DNA of 64,000 bases from Kazachstania africana CBS 2517 (lineage: Eukaryota; Ascomycota; Saccharomycetes; Saccharomycetales; Saccharomycetaceae), in the NCBI RefSeq assembly GCF_000304475.1, contig NC_018942.1, positions 310,001-374,000 of the forward strand, given 5' to 3'. Positions 10,148-20,279 of this stretch are shown one piece after another. Below the pieces are notes generated by a model. It was given only the letters and a program-made list of their open reading frames with translations, did not search any database and was not told where the DNA came from. Position 1 is the first letter of the stretch, and each line of letters opens with the position of its first letter. Position numbers and translations under genes: made by a program.

Positions 10148-10951
10148 CTATATCGCAACCTGTTCCAAATTCCAACCGTAGCTTGATATATTCGAATCAT
10201 GCCATATATCTATAGGATGTGAATGAAGGCTAGGCCCATTCATGGCAGACTTCATTTCGCTCAAGCTATTATAGCTATTATTTACTAATGTACTTGTGGA
10301 ACTCAAATTAGACAATGTTGATACACTTCTTTGATGATCGTAGCATTTGTTGTATTTAATTTGTCTTGCTTGCTTTTTGTATTGTTGTAACTTCTTCTTT
10401 TGAATCTTGGTGATTTCAATATGTTCTCTAATTGGCTCCAATAACACTTGTAAGTCTAATATTAAATCTTCGTTTGTCACCCTTAAATTCCAGTTCAATA
10501 GTTGTAATAATTGTCTTTCCATAAGGTTGATATCTTCCAAAGAAAATAAGCCATCGGTATATCTTGTCCAATGCTTGTTTAATGGGGAAGAGTCATTATG
10601 GAACTTAGCACTGATTATTAAGCATGCTAAAAATAATCTGTGGATAGTTGAAGGTAAACCCTTAGCATCCTTTGGTAGTATACGCTTCAATTTGTTTAAA
10701 TAACAGACGGTAGTCAGCAGTGTTGGCGTGTAAACATTTGTATATCTTACCAGTCTTGTAATGAAAGTTCTTAGAGATGGTAAGCGTGGCTGCTTGCTTA
10801 ATGATGCAGAAGGAGAACCTGGAGGAGATGGATAACTTTGATTATTACCGTATGGGAGGACTTGCAAAGTTGTACGGGTCAAATATTGAATCATTTCATC
10901 AGTGACTGGAGATTTCATTAGAATATTTAAAGCTTTAGAATAACTTTCCAT
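10148..10951 (-). CDS. PCL1: Pho85 G1 cyclin, PCL1/PCL9 type
   Basis: A 267-residue cyclin. The cyclin box spans roughly residues 60-165, with TFITRLVRYTNVYTPTLL and LFLACLIISAKFHNDSS as the most telling stretches, typical of Pcl1/2/9 cyclins that activate the kinase Pho85. The C-terminal 90 residues are Ser/Asn-rich and low in conservation. S. cerevisiae Pcl1 has 279 residues. PCL1 lies on chromosome XIV in the block paired with this one, so its presence here fits differential gene loss; PCL9 is the alternative name. The upstream region has SCB and MCB sites, as expected for a G1-expressed cyclin. Confidence 0.85.
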   Translation of the reverse strand: MESYSKALNILMKSPVTDEMIQYLTRTTLQVLPYGNNQSYPSPPGSPSASLSKQPRLPSLRTFITRLVRYTNVYTPTLLTTVCYLNKLKRILPKDAKGLPSTIHRLFLACLIISAKFHNDSSPLNKHWTRYTDGLFSLEDINLMERQLLQLLNWNLRVTNEDLILDLQVLLEPIREHIEITKIQKKKLQQYKKQARQIKYNKCYDHQRSVSTLSNLSSTSTLVNNSYNSLSEMKSAMNGPSLHSHPIDIWHDSNISSYGWNLEQVAI

Positions 10952-12106
10952 TGTGAAAATATTGTGCGTAAAGGTATAACAAACTAATTCCTGTTGTGAA
11001 GTATTGATACAAGCCTATAAGTGAATGGAAATAACTAAGGCCACTGTGAACATAATCATCAGAAAAGAAGAATACCTTCCTTATATATATATATATGCCT
11101 TTTGCCAAGCCTGTCGTGTATACATTAGATAGACTGCTTCCAGAGCTACAAGAAAGTCAAATCACCAAATGTTTGTGCAAGAACTCGAAAATTCGGAGAG
11201 AGAAAACGTGAAGCTATTACCGTTGCGAAATGTTCATCAAGACGTTCCTGAATTCACGAAAAGTCCCAACTTTGTTACACGATACTTCAGACTGGAGGAT
11301 AAACCGATGTCCTCAGAACTTCTCGCGCCAAATCGCTTCGCCAAGAAATGTTTAAGCCCTCGAGAAATTAGGACGATTTCTTCGAGAGAAAAAGGAGAAA
11401 GAACGCGTCAATTTTCGTTTCGAAAAGGAAAAATAATTGACGTTTGGCATTCTTCACCAAAAGTTAGATTTCTAGATGGAGACTGGCGAATTTCGCGAAG
11501 ATCCTGAATGCTGCAGTTCACAGTTCATTTCCTAGGAAAGTTTTGTACGGGTCTGATTTGGTCTTATGATCCCATCCGATTACTGCAAAGGGTAACGAAA
11601 GCCATTTCTTTCTTGTATCACTGGATTACTTAATAGGAAAGTCCTTGCATTTCGCACTTTCAGCTTGAATTAACCTATTGTAGTAACCTTGCTAAATGAA
11701 GAGAAGTGTAACTTCTTTGGACAAAAATTTGATTGCCAAGCTTTAGATGGCTATAAGCATAGTTTGCATATGTTTCGTGCAGTCCGAAGAGTGCTTAAAC
11801 TCGTCGATGCATATTAGCACCTTTTACTACATGAAGTAAAATAAATAAATAAAATCCTTTTTATCAAATGCTAATTACACATCCTATTGTAGTAAGTGTT
11901 AGTTAATGGTAATTTATTCGTATATATTTCCGAGAAAGAAGTGCCCTGGCAGTCAGGTTTCCATATAATCTCACGAGAAGCATCTAGGGTGGAGAGCTGT
12001 AGTTCCTCCGTTGTGGTACCTTATTTAAGTTTTTCAAATCCTACTTTACATGTTCCTGCCATGATGATAGTTCAATGTTAATGCGATTGTTCATGAAAAC
12101 TTGTCC
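10952..12106. other. Intergenic: PCL1-type promoter and SHR5 3' flank
   Basis: A 1155-bp stretch. The left half carries a TATA-like run (11080-11098) and the SCB/MCB cluster at 11255-11497. The open frame at 11169-11507 over the cluster looks like a by-product of the motif-rich sequence. The right part flanks the 3' end of the SHR5 gene and shows nothing I can name. Confidence 0.55.
11255..11497. promoter_or_regulatory. SBF/MBF site cluster upstream of PCL1-type cyclin
   Basis: CACGAAA (perfect SCB) at 11255-11261, ACGCGT (MCB) at 11403-11408, and TTTCGCG at 11491-11497, which reads CGCGAAA on the minus strand. Related TTGCGAAA and TCGCGCC sequences lie between. They are about 300-550 bp upstream of the cyclin start. 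Swi4-Swi6 and Mbp1-Swi6 use these motifs for G1/S transcription, and PCL1 is a known SBF target in S. cerevisiae. Confidence 0.65.
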
Positions 12107-12943
12107 TCATATATGTGGTTTTGGAAGTTCGAAATCCAATGACAAATAAGCTGATTTCTTCGGTGATATGATCCTGATATCATTTTGCTTAAATTTCATC
12201 GAATTATTCACTTCTTCGATATACCTCTCTACTTCTAAGAAAGAAGCATCACATGCATAAGAGAAAAACTGTGTCCAAATACCTAATGTCAAAAACCCTA
12301 AGAACATATCCAAAAAGTTATACCATGTATAAACAGAATAACTTTTTGCTGATAATAAATTAATATGAGAAACTATCTCTTCAAAATCTTCACTTGACAA
12401 ATGGGAGCTCAATGGACTCACAGAAGAATATCCAAAAAACTGTCCATCATAATAACCTCTTGGGATAAATGAAGCTTTATCAAGATTGCTTGATATTGCT
12501 GCAGGTTCCGATCCTGGAAGAACTGTACTAAAACAAGGGTAGGACAAGGATTCTTCAAATCTTCTTGGTACTCGCACAATCCTTGTTCTGGCATATCTGT
12601 CAGAGTATCTTGGTGAATAAACATTTGGAAAATGGGTGATTACAATCCCATGATCTTCGTCATGTTCTCTCATTTCATCTAAATTATCGATATCTGCATA
12701 GTAAGTTTCTGAAAACTCATGATAATTGAAAAAAACGGGGGCTTCGGTCATTGAATGGGCTCCCTGTTCTTCATTGTCTTCCTCAGCAATCGCTTCATAT
12801 ATTATTCCATTTATACGATCCTCATGAGTCGAACCTGTATCGTTATCATCATCTAGCGCATTAGTTGATGTATACTTGGAGATGGATCCGCTGTTTATGG
12901 TACTCGCCAGACCATCATGGACGCCCGTCCATTCTGCACTCAT
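12107..12943 (-). CDS. SHR5: Palmitoyltransferase accessory subunit Shr5 (Erf4/golgin A7 family)
   Basis: A 278-residue protein. The conserved core runs from about residue 120 to 260 and includes RIVRVPRRFEE, SLSYPCFSTVLPG, and then a short hydrophobic segment around YTWYNFLDMFLGFLTLGIW. This arrangement fits the Erf4/Shr5 family. Shr5 partners Erf2 to palmitoylate Ras on the ER. The acidic N-terminal 100 residues are poorly conserved, making it longer than S. cerevisiae Shr5 (237). It is divergent from MDY2 with 210 bp between starts, the same neighbour as in S. cerevisiae (YOL110W/YOL111C), which strongly supports the name. Confidence 0.85.
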   Translation of the reverse strand: MSAEWTGVHDGLASTINSGSISKYTSTNALDDDNDTGSTHEDRINGIIYEAIAEEDNEEQGAHSMTEAPVFFNYHEFSETYYADIDNLDEMREHDEDHGIVITHFPNVYSPRYSDRYARTRIVRVPRRFEESLSYPCFSTVLPGSEPAAISSNLDKASFIPRGYYDGQFFGYSSVSPLSSHLSSEDFEEIVSHINLLSAKSYSVYTWYNFLDMFLGFLTLGIWTQFFSYACDASFLEVERYIEEVNNSMKFKQNDIRIISPKKSAYLSLDFELPKPHI

Positions 12944-13153
12944 GTGTGAATAACACCGATATCTCTATAAAAACTACTGATAGCAGCCTAGATAGGTGAT
13001 ACGTATGTGAGTCTTTCTATATAGGCTCAGGGTCTTGCCTAAATCGACTTTTCTCTTTTCCTCGCAATATGATTTTGTATTTTGATCAAAAAAATAAGAT
13101 ATCGATGGAGCAGTGCTATTTTAGGACAAAACATTTAAACAAACTGTGTCAAG

Positions 13154-13804
13154 ATGTCAACTGAAGGCGTTTCACAGCGTGAATTTGTTAACAAATTCCT
13201 GACATTGGCAACTTTGAATGAACCAATTATTTCTTCCAGCTACCAAAAACCATTGCAGGATGTTACTACGTTGGGAGTTGCTTTACCGGCCCTCAAATAT
13301 AAATACAATCCAAAGAGAACAAGAACAACACAGCAAGCTGGTGCAGAGCAATTAGAGACGAGTACACCTGTTAGTCTAACATTGAAGAGTATCAAAGCTC
13401 CAAGATTCGCCATAGAAAAGGAGTTTGTTGCCACTGATACAATCTTGAAAGTGAAAAACTTCTTAGTTCAAGAAGCTAAAGCAAACAATGCAAGTGAAGT
13501 CAAATTACTTTTAAAAGGGAAAGTTTTACATGACAGTTCAATTTTACTCGATCTAAAAACTGAAAAGGCAGTGATTACCGTAATGATTTCGGCTGGAACA
13601 TCTGCTGCTAAAAAAGATTCTGTACCTGTGGCTGAAGCTCCTGCTGACCCAGAGACTCCAATTAGCGAAGTAAGTGCAGTTCTAACACACTTGCCATGGC
13701 ATGAAATCGAGGCTCTATTGACCAATACATATAAAGACAAGGACACTAGTGAAATTAGGGCATTAGTGGAGAGATTGAAGAAAGGTTGGGAGATGACAAA
13801 ATAG
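13154..13804 (+). CDS. MDY2: Ubiquitin-like GET pathway protein Mdy2/Get5
   Basis: A 216-residue protein. A ubiquitin-like domain occupies roughly residues 74-150 ([16 protein letters not shown] through TVMISAG). A short C-terminal helical domain near residues 175-215 ([22 protein letters not shown]) fits the Get5 homodimerisation domain. The N-terminal helix should bind Get4. Get4-Get5 hands tail-anchored proteins from Sgt2 to Get3. Length matches S. cerevisiae (212). It is convergent with the Rab-GAP gene at 64 bp. Confidence 0.92.
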   Translation: MSTEGVSQREFVNKFLTLATLNEPIISSSYQKPLQDVTTLGVALPALKYKYNPKRTRTTQQAGAEQLETSTPVSLTLKSIKAPRFAIEKEFVATDTILKVKNFLVQEAKANNASEVKLLLKGKVLHDSSILLDLKTEKAVITVMISAGTSAAKKDSVPVAEAPADPETPISEVSAVLTHLPWHEIEALLTNTYKDKDTSEIRALVERLKKGWEMTK

Positions 13805-13869
13805 AAATCGTTTTCTTTTCTTTTCTATATAACTTTTATAATAATGTGATGCTAAAAATCTATAAGAGA

Positions 13870-15519
13870 CTACTTTTTTAGTTTCATCCTTCGAACTCTC
13901 TCTTTTAGTCTATTGTTCCAGCTTATTCCGCTAAAACTATTCTTATCGTAATCGAATAATTCAGAAAGTAATATCTCATTTACCGCCTCATCTTCAAGAA
14001 ATATTCCTTTGTTTGAAGAGAGACCTACCGTACTACCAGCGAGTGCGCCGTCAAAATATCTCAATTTGTTACGTTGTCCTGCTACATATTTTCTGCAACG
14101 ATCAATTTCTTCTTGGCCCATCTTATTTAACGGAATCCTATTTTTAGAAAGTATCCGATCAAAAAGTTCGTTTGGATCGATCAATTTTCTTGGAAATGTC
14201 TGTATTACTTGAAACATGAGAATATCTCGATCCTCTTGAGAATAGGCTTGCTCAATCGTTGTTTCTGAACCAAAAAAAGAATTCGCTTGTTTCGCATTAA
14301 TATGTTTCTTGCCAAGTAGTTCATCTTCACTAAGTTTTAATAGCCCTAACGATATTTTGAAAAGTATATGTGACTTTTCATAAAAAAGGCAATCCCATAT
14401 TCTTAGTGTAGTTTCAATGGGAACAACACCTATAAAACAGCTCATAAACCAGCTTGCTGTTGATAATGTAATTGGAGGTAGTCTATAAAGATACTCATTG
14501 TGGATATTAGAAGGAGCCGCATTATGAGTTACATAGGATGTCTCAATTTCCCTCCAAATGTCTGGGAGATACTGCTTAATACAAAGTACTAAAACTCCTT
14601 GATCAATATTAACCCCCTCCAAGTCCATTGAATGGACTTTTGGAAGATATTGTTTAGTAATAATCACTAGCATCCAAAATGCCTTCTCTTCATCCATAAA
14701 TAACAACAAGAGGCCTGCAATAAAGTTTAAAGACTGACAATAACCAATATTCTCATCGTAGATGGAGAATGCACGCAAAATCCTTCTTAATGATTGGATC
14801 ATGTGAGGATCCTCATTTTGGAAGGGCTCCTTATAAAAATGAATATTGTCAGGGAAAGTTCTATACAAATCTCTTTCAATGACCTCAAAATCTTTCCTTT
14901 CATGTACATGTTTCAATTGCAAAAGTAGCTTATCATATACACCTTTGTTTTTGCTTAGTTTTTCATCCCCTCTAGCAAAGTGCCACCATGCGTTGCCTCT
15001 CCATTCAGCAGGAATTCCTTTTCTTACGTATCTCTTCAATTTCTCACCTCTTGAAGGAAAACTCGTAGGTGCGTCATCAACAGGCAACCCTAATTGTGTA
15101 AAAAGTCTCTCCCACTTTTGTTTTCGTCTATAGCAATACGTAGAGTAATAGTCCCACCAATGGTCATATTCAACTTCTGTCACATAAGCTGTTTGTTTTT
15201 TGAAGCCATATCTATCGAAATGGTTTGGGTTACTTCTACTAACCATGGAATATCTTTTCATGGTAATTGCTTTTCGTTCCTCCTCATTACCGATCTTGTC
15301 TTTAATAATCATAGTGGCATTTGGCAAGCTCGAGTCATGTATACGCACTTTGGCTTGATCTCCCAGTTCAGGGACACTTTGTCGTTTAGCTGCTGCAGAA
15401 GATTCAACCACATCTTTTAGCAGCTCGCCTGTGGAAACGGACAAACTTAGATCACCCAGGCTATTCATATATCGTCCTTTTAACGTGCTTTCATCCAGCA
15501 TCAATGCATCTCTTGACAT
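13870..15519 (-). CDS. MSB4: Rab GTPase-activating protein, Msb3/Msb4 type (TBC domain)
   Basis: A 549-residue TBC-domain protein that speeds GTP hydrolysis on Rab proteins such as Sec4 and Ypt7. The TBC domain spans about residues 165-410. The arginine finger is Arg220 in IERDLYRTFPDN, and the glutamine finger is Gln262 in NIGYCQSLNFIAG. The N-terminal 160 residues include a family-typical region with a basic and aromatic stretch (YDHWWDYYSTYCYRRKQKW). S. cerevisiae has two copies, MSB4 (YOL112W) and MSB3 (YNL293W); only one is in this window and I use the chromosome XV name. The next gene expected, SKM1, is absent. Confidence 0.9.
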   Translation of the reverse strand: MSRDALMLDESTLKGRYMNSLGDLSLSVSTGELLKDVVESSAAAKRQSVPELGDQAKVRIHDSSLPNATMIIKDKIGNEEERKAITMKRYSMVSRSNPNHFDRYGFKKQTAYVTEVEYDHWWDYYSTYCYRRKQKWERLFTQLGLPVDDAPTSFPSRGEKLKRYVRKGIPAEWRGNAWWHFARGDEKLSKNKGVYDKLLLQLKHVHERKDFEVIERDLYRTFPDNIHFYKEPFQNEDPHMIQSLRRILRAFSIYDENIGYCQSLNFIAGLLLLFMDEEKAFWMLVIITKQYLPKVHSMDLEGVNIDQGVLVLCIKQYLPDIWREIETSYVTHNAAPSNIHNEYLYRLPPITLSTASWFMSCFIGVVPIETTLRIWDCLFYEKSHILFKISLGLLKLSEDELLGKKHINAKQANSFFGSETTIEQAYSQEDRDILMFQVIQTFPRKLIDPNELFDRILSKNRIPLNKMGQEEIDRCRKYVAGQRNKLRYFDGALAGSTVGLSSNKGIFLEDEAVNEILLSELFDYDKNSFSGISWNNRLKERVRRMKLKK

Positions 15520-15898
15520 AAGACGTAAGTTGCTGTTCTTCTTAACTCAAATTGGTTGGGAATATATGTAGCATCCAAAAAAGCTTCAATATTGTACTTC
15601 TGCGAGTTTAGTACTCCTAGGCTATTGCTTCCAATGGACGGGAAATAAGCCTTTCCAAAATTCTATTTTAAAAGGCATATCTATATTTATTCAGACCATC
15701 GGAAAAATAAATAAAATTGGTGATGAGAAACCCGAAACAAAACAAGAGCAACTGTAGCAATCGTTACAATTTTACCAGCTCCTTTAAATCAACCTGCTTG
15801 GAAGAATCAATCTAAACTGTTCTGTTTTACTATGTGGGAGAGCACTTGACCAATATTCTAAGTTTTGAAAGCGAACATAACAAAAAGGGGTTTCCATC
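15520..15898. promoter_or_regulatory. Divergent promoter, MSB4-type / PTH4
   Basis: 379 bp between divergent starts. It is AT-rich with no clear binding site. SKM1 (YOL113W) would be expected here from S. cerevisiae order, but no trace of a kinase gene is visible. Confidence 0.5.
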
Positions 15899-16426
15899 AT
15901 GCTGAAATTAATGAGATTTATTAGTACTGAGAATAACTATACAACTGAACTACTAGCTGCAAAAAGATGGCTACAGTCGTTGAAGCCATCTACCTTTCCC
16001 CAAAAACTGTTTAAAATCCGCTACGATAGGTCAAGTGGCCCTGGTGGACAAAATGTGAACAAGGTTAATACCAAATGCACAATGACTTTATCAAACTTCT
16101 CAAAGTGCACATTCTTTCCTGAGTCGATTCGATCTCAATTACTCTCGAGAACGTTTAGGTATTATGTGAAAAAGAGTGATCTAATTGTAGTAAGCTCAGA
16201 TGAAGCAAGATCGAGGGAAATAAATCGTCAAATATGTATTAACAAACTCATATCAGAAATAAATGAAAATGTGTATTTTCCGAAAGAACGTACTTTAGAG
16301 GAGAAGAAGAGTATTAAGGAAAAATCGAGTAACGTTCTAAAGACCAGAAATGAGCGTAGACTGCTGGAGAAGAAACAGAACGCATCGAAAAAGAAACTCC
16401 GACATAAATATAATGTTATTTTTTAG
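15899..16426 (+). CDS. PTH4: Mitochondrial GGQ-type peptidyl-tRNA hydrolase Pth4
   Basis: A 175-residue class-I release-factor-like protein. The RSSGPGGQNVNKVNTKC motif places GGQ at residues 49-51. The C-terminus is a long basic, probably helical tail (from about residue 125), as in ICT1/YaeJ-type hydrolases that bind empty mRNA channels in mitochondrial ribosomes. The N-terminal 20 residues could be a targeting signal. S. cerevisiae Pth4 (YOL114C) has about 200 residues and the same neighbours. There is no stop-codon-recognition domain, so it is not a canonical release factor. Confidence 0.9.
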   Translation: MLKLMRFISTENNYTTELLAAKRWLQSLKPSTFPQKLFKIRYDRSSGPGGQNVNKVNTKCTMTLSNFSKCTFFPESIRSQLLSRTFRYYVKKSDLIVVSSDEARSREINRQICINKLISEINENVYFPKERTLEEKKSIKEKSSNVLKTRNERRLLEKKQNASKKKLRHKYNVIF

Positions 16427-16617
16427 ATATTGTAATGATATGCTTGTATATAATTATTTGTTGAAGAGATGTCATTCAAGAGTAGTTTTATTCTACCTTT
16501 GCAATATATTAATGTTACAAATTTGATTCAAGATGTCTTTTCATACAAGAAATGAAAAAGAAAAAAGAAAAGAGAAATATATCTTACCTGGTCAACGGAT
16601 TATAGGCATCTTCTTCA

Positions 16618-18231
16618 TCATCCACGACCGTATACTTGGAAGAATCTTCCGCCTGTCTTGTTTCTTTGTTCTTCTTCCCCTTCTTCTTTTTTTCTTAGAG
16701 GCCTTGCGTTTTTTGTTGTAGGTTCTTCAATATGATAATCGTCATCTTCCTCCTCTTTACTGTCATTTGTACTTTCGGTGATAGTTTCGTAAACAATTCT
16801 ACTGCGCTTTTTATGATAGTCTTCATTTTCTACAATTGCTGTATTGATCACCAAATTTCTCTCATCTTTGAAATCTCTTTGCTTACCCTTATATTTTATT
16901 ACATTGCCTAAAATGCTCTTACCACTTCTTTCTTTGAAAGCGGCTTTATCTAAATCAAAACATCTATTTGTCAATAGATCAAATGCCCCGGCAAAAGCCT
17001 TCTTGATATCTCGAATATTGAATGAGCCTCGACTGATATTATTTGTAGCATCTCCTGGATCTTGAATAGCCAGAGCGAACGAATTCCTAATCGGTTGTAA
17101 TTCTCTCCATGAGTATTTTGGAATGTATGAAGGGTGTCCATTCAGCACGCTAATTGCGACGTCATCATATCCAAAATTTTTCCCGTAGAGTTCAAAAAAA
17201 TCTATTAGCAGAACTCCCAGATTATCTATAGGATCAATCTCATTCGTTATTATTCTTGGATGCATATGTAAAAATGTAAAAACTAGGCAAATTATACTAA
17301 ACCCACCTAAACCACCGGTATGAACGTTATTCAACCTTCTCGCATGTAAAAACTGTTTTATGACCAGTACTAGTTCCCTTAAGCCCGCTGTACTATCTAG
17401 CCAACTTCTTATAAGTTTTGCAGCTTCAAGACCGTTGGTCCTTTCAAAAGAAACATCAATATGGATGCCAGTATGAGGTTCTACGAACTTTATGATTGGA
17501 ACTCTAGCTTTCGAAACAACTTCGACATCAGTAGCAAGTTTTTTTGTTGTCAAAAACTTCGCTAACTGGTATAAACAGTTTTTGCTGTCTTTATTACCTC
17601 TCTCACTGTTCACCACACAATCGATATCTGAACCTGGTAAATATAAATCTGTAGAATAGGATCCAAATACGTGCAGGTCAGCATCTGGCCATAGTTCCTT
17701 CACCGCGTCACGAATTCTACTAATAGTAATATTACGATCTTCAATTTCCGTACTGCTTGGTGAAATGTACGATACAAAATCTTTCATTTCTAACGTTAAC
17801 CAGTCTGCCACCTCTTTTTGCTTAGAATGGTCATGATTAACAATCCACGGATAGTCTAATATTACTTGGCTTTCTTTGGTGGCCTTAGATGATGCAGTTT
17901 TAGATGTTGTACTAGTAATGGAAGATTTCCTTTCTGATGCCTTTTCCTTAGTCTCATTCTCATCCTCCGAACTAGACGAGAAGGCAATAAAATCTTTATT
18001 ATTTGAAAGTTCGTTCACTTCGACGGTTTTGGACAGCAGAGCTGGAACCTCAACAGTTGAAGCAGATTCGGTAGGATTATCAAAGTGGCCATCATAGTCA
18101 TCGTAACCTTCGGAATCAGTAGTGTCATCTAACAATACGATATCATCATTATTACTAATTTGATTATATTTTCGTTGCATCGCTGGGAGCACTGAAACAG
18201 CTGTGGTTTCGTTTGCACCCTCCTGAGACAT
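16618..18231 (-). CDS. PAP2: Non-canonical poly(A) polymerase Pap2/Trf4 of TRAMP
   Basis: A 537-residue nuclear poly(A) polymerase that tags RNAs for the exosome. The nucleotidyltransferase core shows HVFGSYSTDLYLPGSDIDC with Gly-Ser at 190-191 and metal-binding Asp202 and Asp204; the third Asp is 259 in IHIDVSF. A central PAP/associated domain follows to about residue 430. The N-terminal 120 residues are acidic and low-complexity. The C-terminus may be frameshifted: after an A7 run (plus-strand T7 at 16687-16693) the +1 frame stays open to a stop at 16584-16586 and ends in an acidic stretch (VVDDEEDAYNPLTR). Frame 0 ends at 16618 with RFFQVYGRG. S. cerevisiae Pap2 has 584 residues. TRF5 is the paralogue name. 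Confidence 0.9.
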   Translation of the reverse strand: MSQEGANETTAVSVLPAMQRKYNQISNNDDIVLLDDTTDSEGYDDYDGHFDNPTESASTVEVPALLSKTVEVNELSNNKDFIAFSSSSEDENETKEKASERKSSITSTTSKTASSKATKESQVILDYPWIVNHDHSKQKEVADWLTLEMKDFVSYISPSSTEIEDRNITISRIRDAVKELWPDADLHVFGSYSTDLYLPGSDIDCVVNSERGNKDSKNCLYQLAKFLTTKKLATDVEVVSKARVPIIKFVEPHTGIHIDVSFERTNGLEAAKLIRSWLDSTAGLRELVLVIKQFLHARRLNNVHTGGLGGFSIICLVFTFLHMHPRIITNEIDPIDNLGVLLIDFFELYGKNFGYDDVAISVLNGHPSYIPKYSWRELQPIRNSFALAIQDPGDATNNISRGSFNIRDIKKAFAGAFDLLTNRCFDLDKAAFKERSGKSILGNVIKYKGKQRDFKDERNLVINTAIVENEDYHKKRSRIVYETITESTNDSKEEEDDDYHIEEPTTKNARPLRKKEEGEEEQRNKTGGRFFQVYGRG

Positions 18232-18475
18232 TGATTATTTACTTTGAGCTTTCCATGCTTCTGGCAATACAAAACGACTAAATATTTGGGCATCTTACGA
18301 TGAAATGCTCTGAAATTTACTACTTCTCTCGCATGCATTAGACAAAAAAAAAAAAAAGTAGTGTATAACTACGTATTAAGTGATAATATAATGCTTTATA
18401 GTACATATTGATGAGAGGTATGCTAATCGTTCGTTGGTGAACGTTTCGGTACGTTATCGAGACCCTGTCAAATGT

Positions 18476-19552
18476 TTATTTCAGTAAGGCAGGAATGTTA
18501 TTTGATTGACAGAGCCATCCGATTGGATGTTTGCTTCGTTTTGCGTCGTCGGTATACCTGCAACTTTCCAACAAATCTATGATGTAATCGAGCTCATACC
18601 CTCGCGTGAGGCCCAGTTCTATGGCCTTCCAAAGAGGTTTCCTCCTTCCATATCTTTTGTTGGTCGCATTATCACGTCTCCAGGACGTTTGATATAGGTT
18701 TTCCATTTCCTTAATTGATGGCTGGTCGTTGATACCTTCTGTATATTCTTTCCAGACCTCTAGGACAGTTTGCGGGTTTTTCAGAAACTGGAAATTGGCA
18801 AGATAATTTGAATACTTCCTTCTCTTGGCTTCGAAACTATCCTCCGCGTTTTGATCTTGAAATCTTGCATTGCTGAATGTTGGCCCATTTAAATAAATAT
18901 CAGCGGTGCTGTTGCTCCTACTATTATTTTCCATAGCCACAGGAGTGTGTTGATTAGTTTCTATTTTCAAGGGACGTTTCGCATTTATCTCATGAGTTCC
19001 ATTGTTTAATCCATTCATGATAGAGCTTTGAAAAGTCTCATTTTGCCGTACATTATCAGCTTGTTCAGCGAAACTAGTTTTCTTAATCTCAGAATTCAAC
19101 TCATCCAAGACACTATTATTTGTCGTTGCAATATCGGTTTTATCACTTAGTATATCGTTAAAGATTGCATTCACGACAACATTACCGTCATCCTGCTGCT
19201 GTTGATGATGGTGCATGTGTGATTGGGGGTTCTGCATATCGGTAGTAGAATAGTAATGATTATCGGGGATGCTAGATGTGGCCGAAATACTGTGCAACGT
19301 TGTTGACAATTTCTCCCTCAATATTTCTGAGTGCCGGACCTGGTCATTTAACATAATAGATATCGTTGAATTCAAATCGTTTATCTGTTGTTGCTGAGAC
19401 TGGATTACAGTATCATATTTTTTGAAATGTTGATCCAACTTACTACTAAATGCATGAAATAGTTCTTCAAACAGTGATATACGTTGCTCTAAATCCTCTA
19501 TCCTCCTAGTGAGCATATTACCGTTCCCGTCAACATCCATGGTGCCGCTCAT
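18476..19552 (-). CDS. MSN1: Transcription activator Msn1
   Basis: A 358-residue DNA-binding protein. The N-terminus has a coiled-coil heptad pattern (residues 13-60, RRIEDLEQRISLFEELF). The middle is Gln/His/Asn/Ser-rich. The C-terminal GCR1_C-type domain (about residues 260-345) contains VLEVWKEYTEGINDQPS and SWRRDNATNKRYGRRKPLW. Msn1 acts in invertase expression, pseudohyphal growth and osmotic stress. S. cerevisiae Msn1 has 382 residues and lies next to PAP2, as here. It is divergent from the second phospholipase gene. Confidence 0.9.
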   Translation of the reverse strand: MSGTMDVDGNGNMLTRRIEDLEQRISLFEELFHAFSSKLDQHFKKYDTVIQSQQQQINDLNSTISIMLNDQVRHSEILREKLSTTLHSISATSSIPDNHYYSTTDMQNPQSHMHHHQQQQDDGNVVVNAIFNDILSDKTDIATTNNSVLDELNSEIKKTSFAEQADNVRQNETFQSSIMNGLNNGTHEINAKRPLKIETNQHTPVAMENNSRSNSTADIYLNGPTFSNARFQDQNAEDSFEAKRRKYSNYLANFQFLKNPQTVLEVWKEYTEGINDQPSIKEMENLYQTSWRRDNATNKRYGRRKPLWKAIELGLTRGYELDYIIDLLESCRYTDDAKRSKHPIGWLCQSNNIPALLK

Positions 19553-20279
19553 ATCTCCTCTTACTTGGAAGAATACGTTGCGTGCCTTATAAAACTATTG
19601 CAAGTTTCGCCAATTTTCTCGAGGATGACAATGATATCACTTTTCTTTTCTATTGAAATTTTTCGGGAACCCGTCTCAGCCGCACCACGGTGCCAGGGGA
19701 CAAAAAAAACGAAGCTAAAAAAAGGACGTCACTTCTTGACAGCAAAATGTAACTCACGTTGTTGATGGAAATCTTCCAGGAACACGAGTGAATTGGCTCT
19801 TCATGCTGGGATACGGGCTGTTTGGGCAATCCAACGTGTTCACACAGCTTTTTTTTTTTTGAGGGTAATTTAAAAATATTTCAAGAACTTTAACATATGG
19901 CTCGCGTATATCAGTGAAATCACGTCATCCATCATCTGTGCGACATAGGTACAGAGATGCGAAAAATGTGTCAGCTGTTATTCAAGAAGACGAAAAACGC
20001 CGACACAACCCTACATTCTCATAGGTTAACTGTTGAGCGCTCTCAAGGTGGGATATTGATGATATGTCGTCGTTTTGACTTTTTTTTTGGAGTCTGTAGT
20101 ACGACGCTAAAGTTCTCGCAGTTGTGTGTCGTTCCTTTCGAGATTTGGAAAAAAGTCGAAAAAGTTAGAGATATGGGAATGGTTGCACATGTGAGAAAAG
20201 TCTATTTAAGAAAGCATTGTACTGGTTTAGTCTTCGATTTTGCTTCCTAAAGAAGGACATATTTAACCAGGGTTTTTGA
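19553..20279. promoter_or_regulatory. Divergent promoter, MSN1 / PLB copy 2
   Basis: 727 bp. A T-run near 19850 could exclude nucleosomes. CACATGTG at 20186-20193, 87 bp before the phospholipase start, is a symmetric E-box resembling part of the Ino2/Ino4 site, but its flanks do not fit the full consensus. The open frame at 19957-20250 lacks recognisable features. Confidence 0.45.

Noticed and set aside
11169..11507. 112-codon open frame on the plus strand
   Set aside because: It overlies the SCB/MCB cluster of the cyclin promoter; its residues show no domain and its openness is explained by repeated CGAAA-type motifs.
19957..20250. 97-codon plus-strand frame before PLB copy 2
   Set aside because: No recognisable features and occupies the immediate phospholipase promoter.
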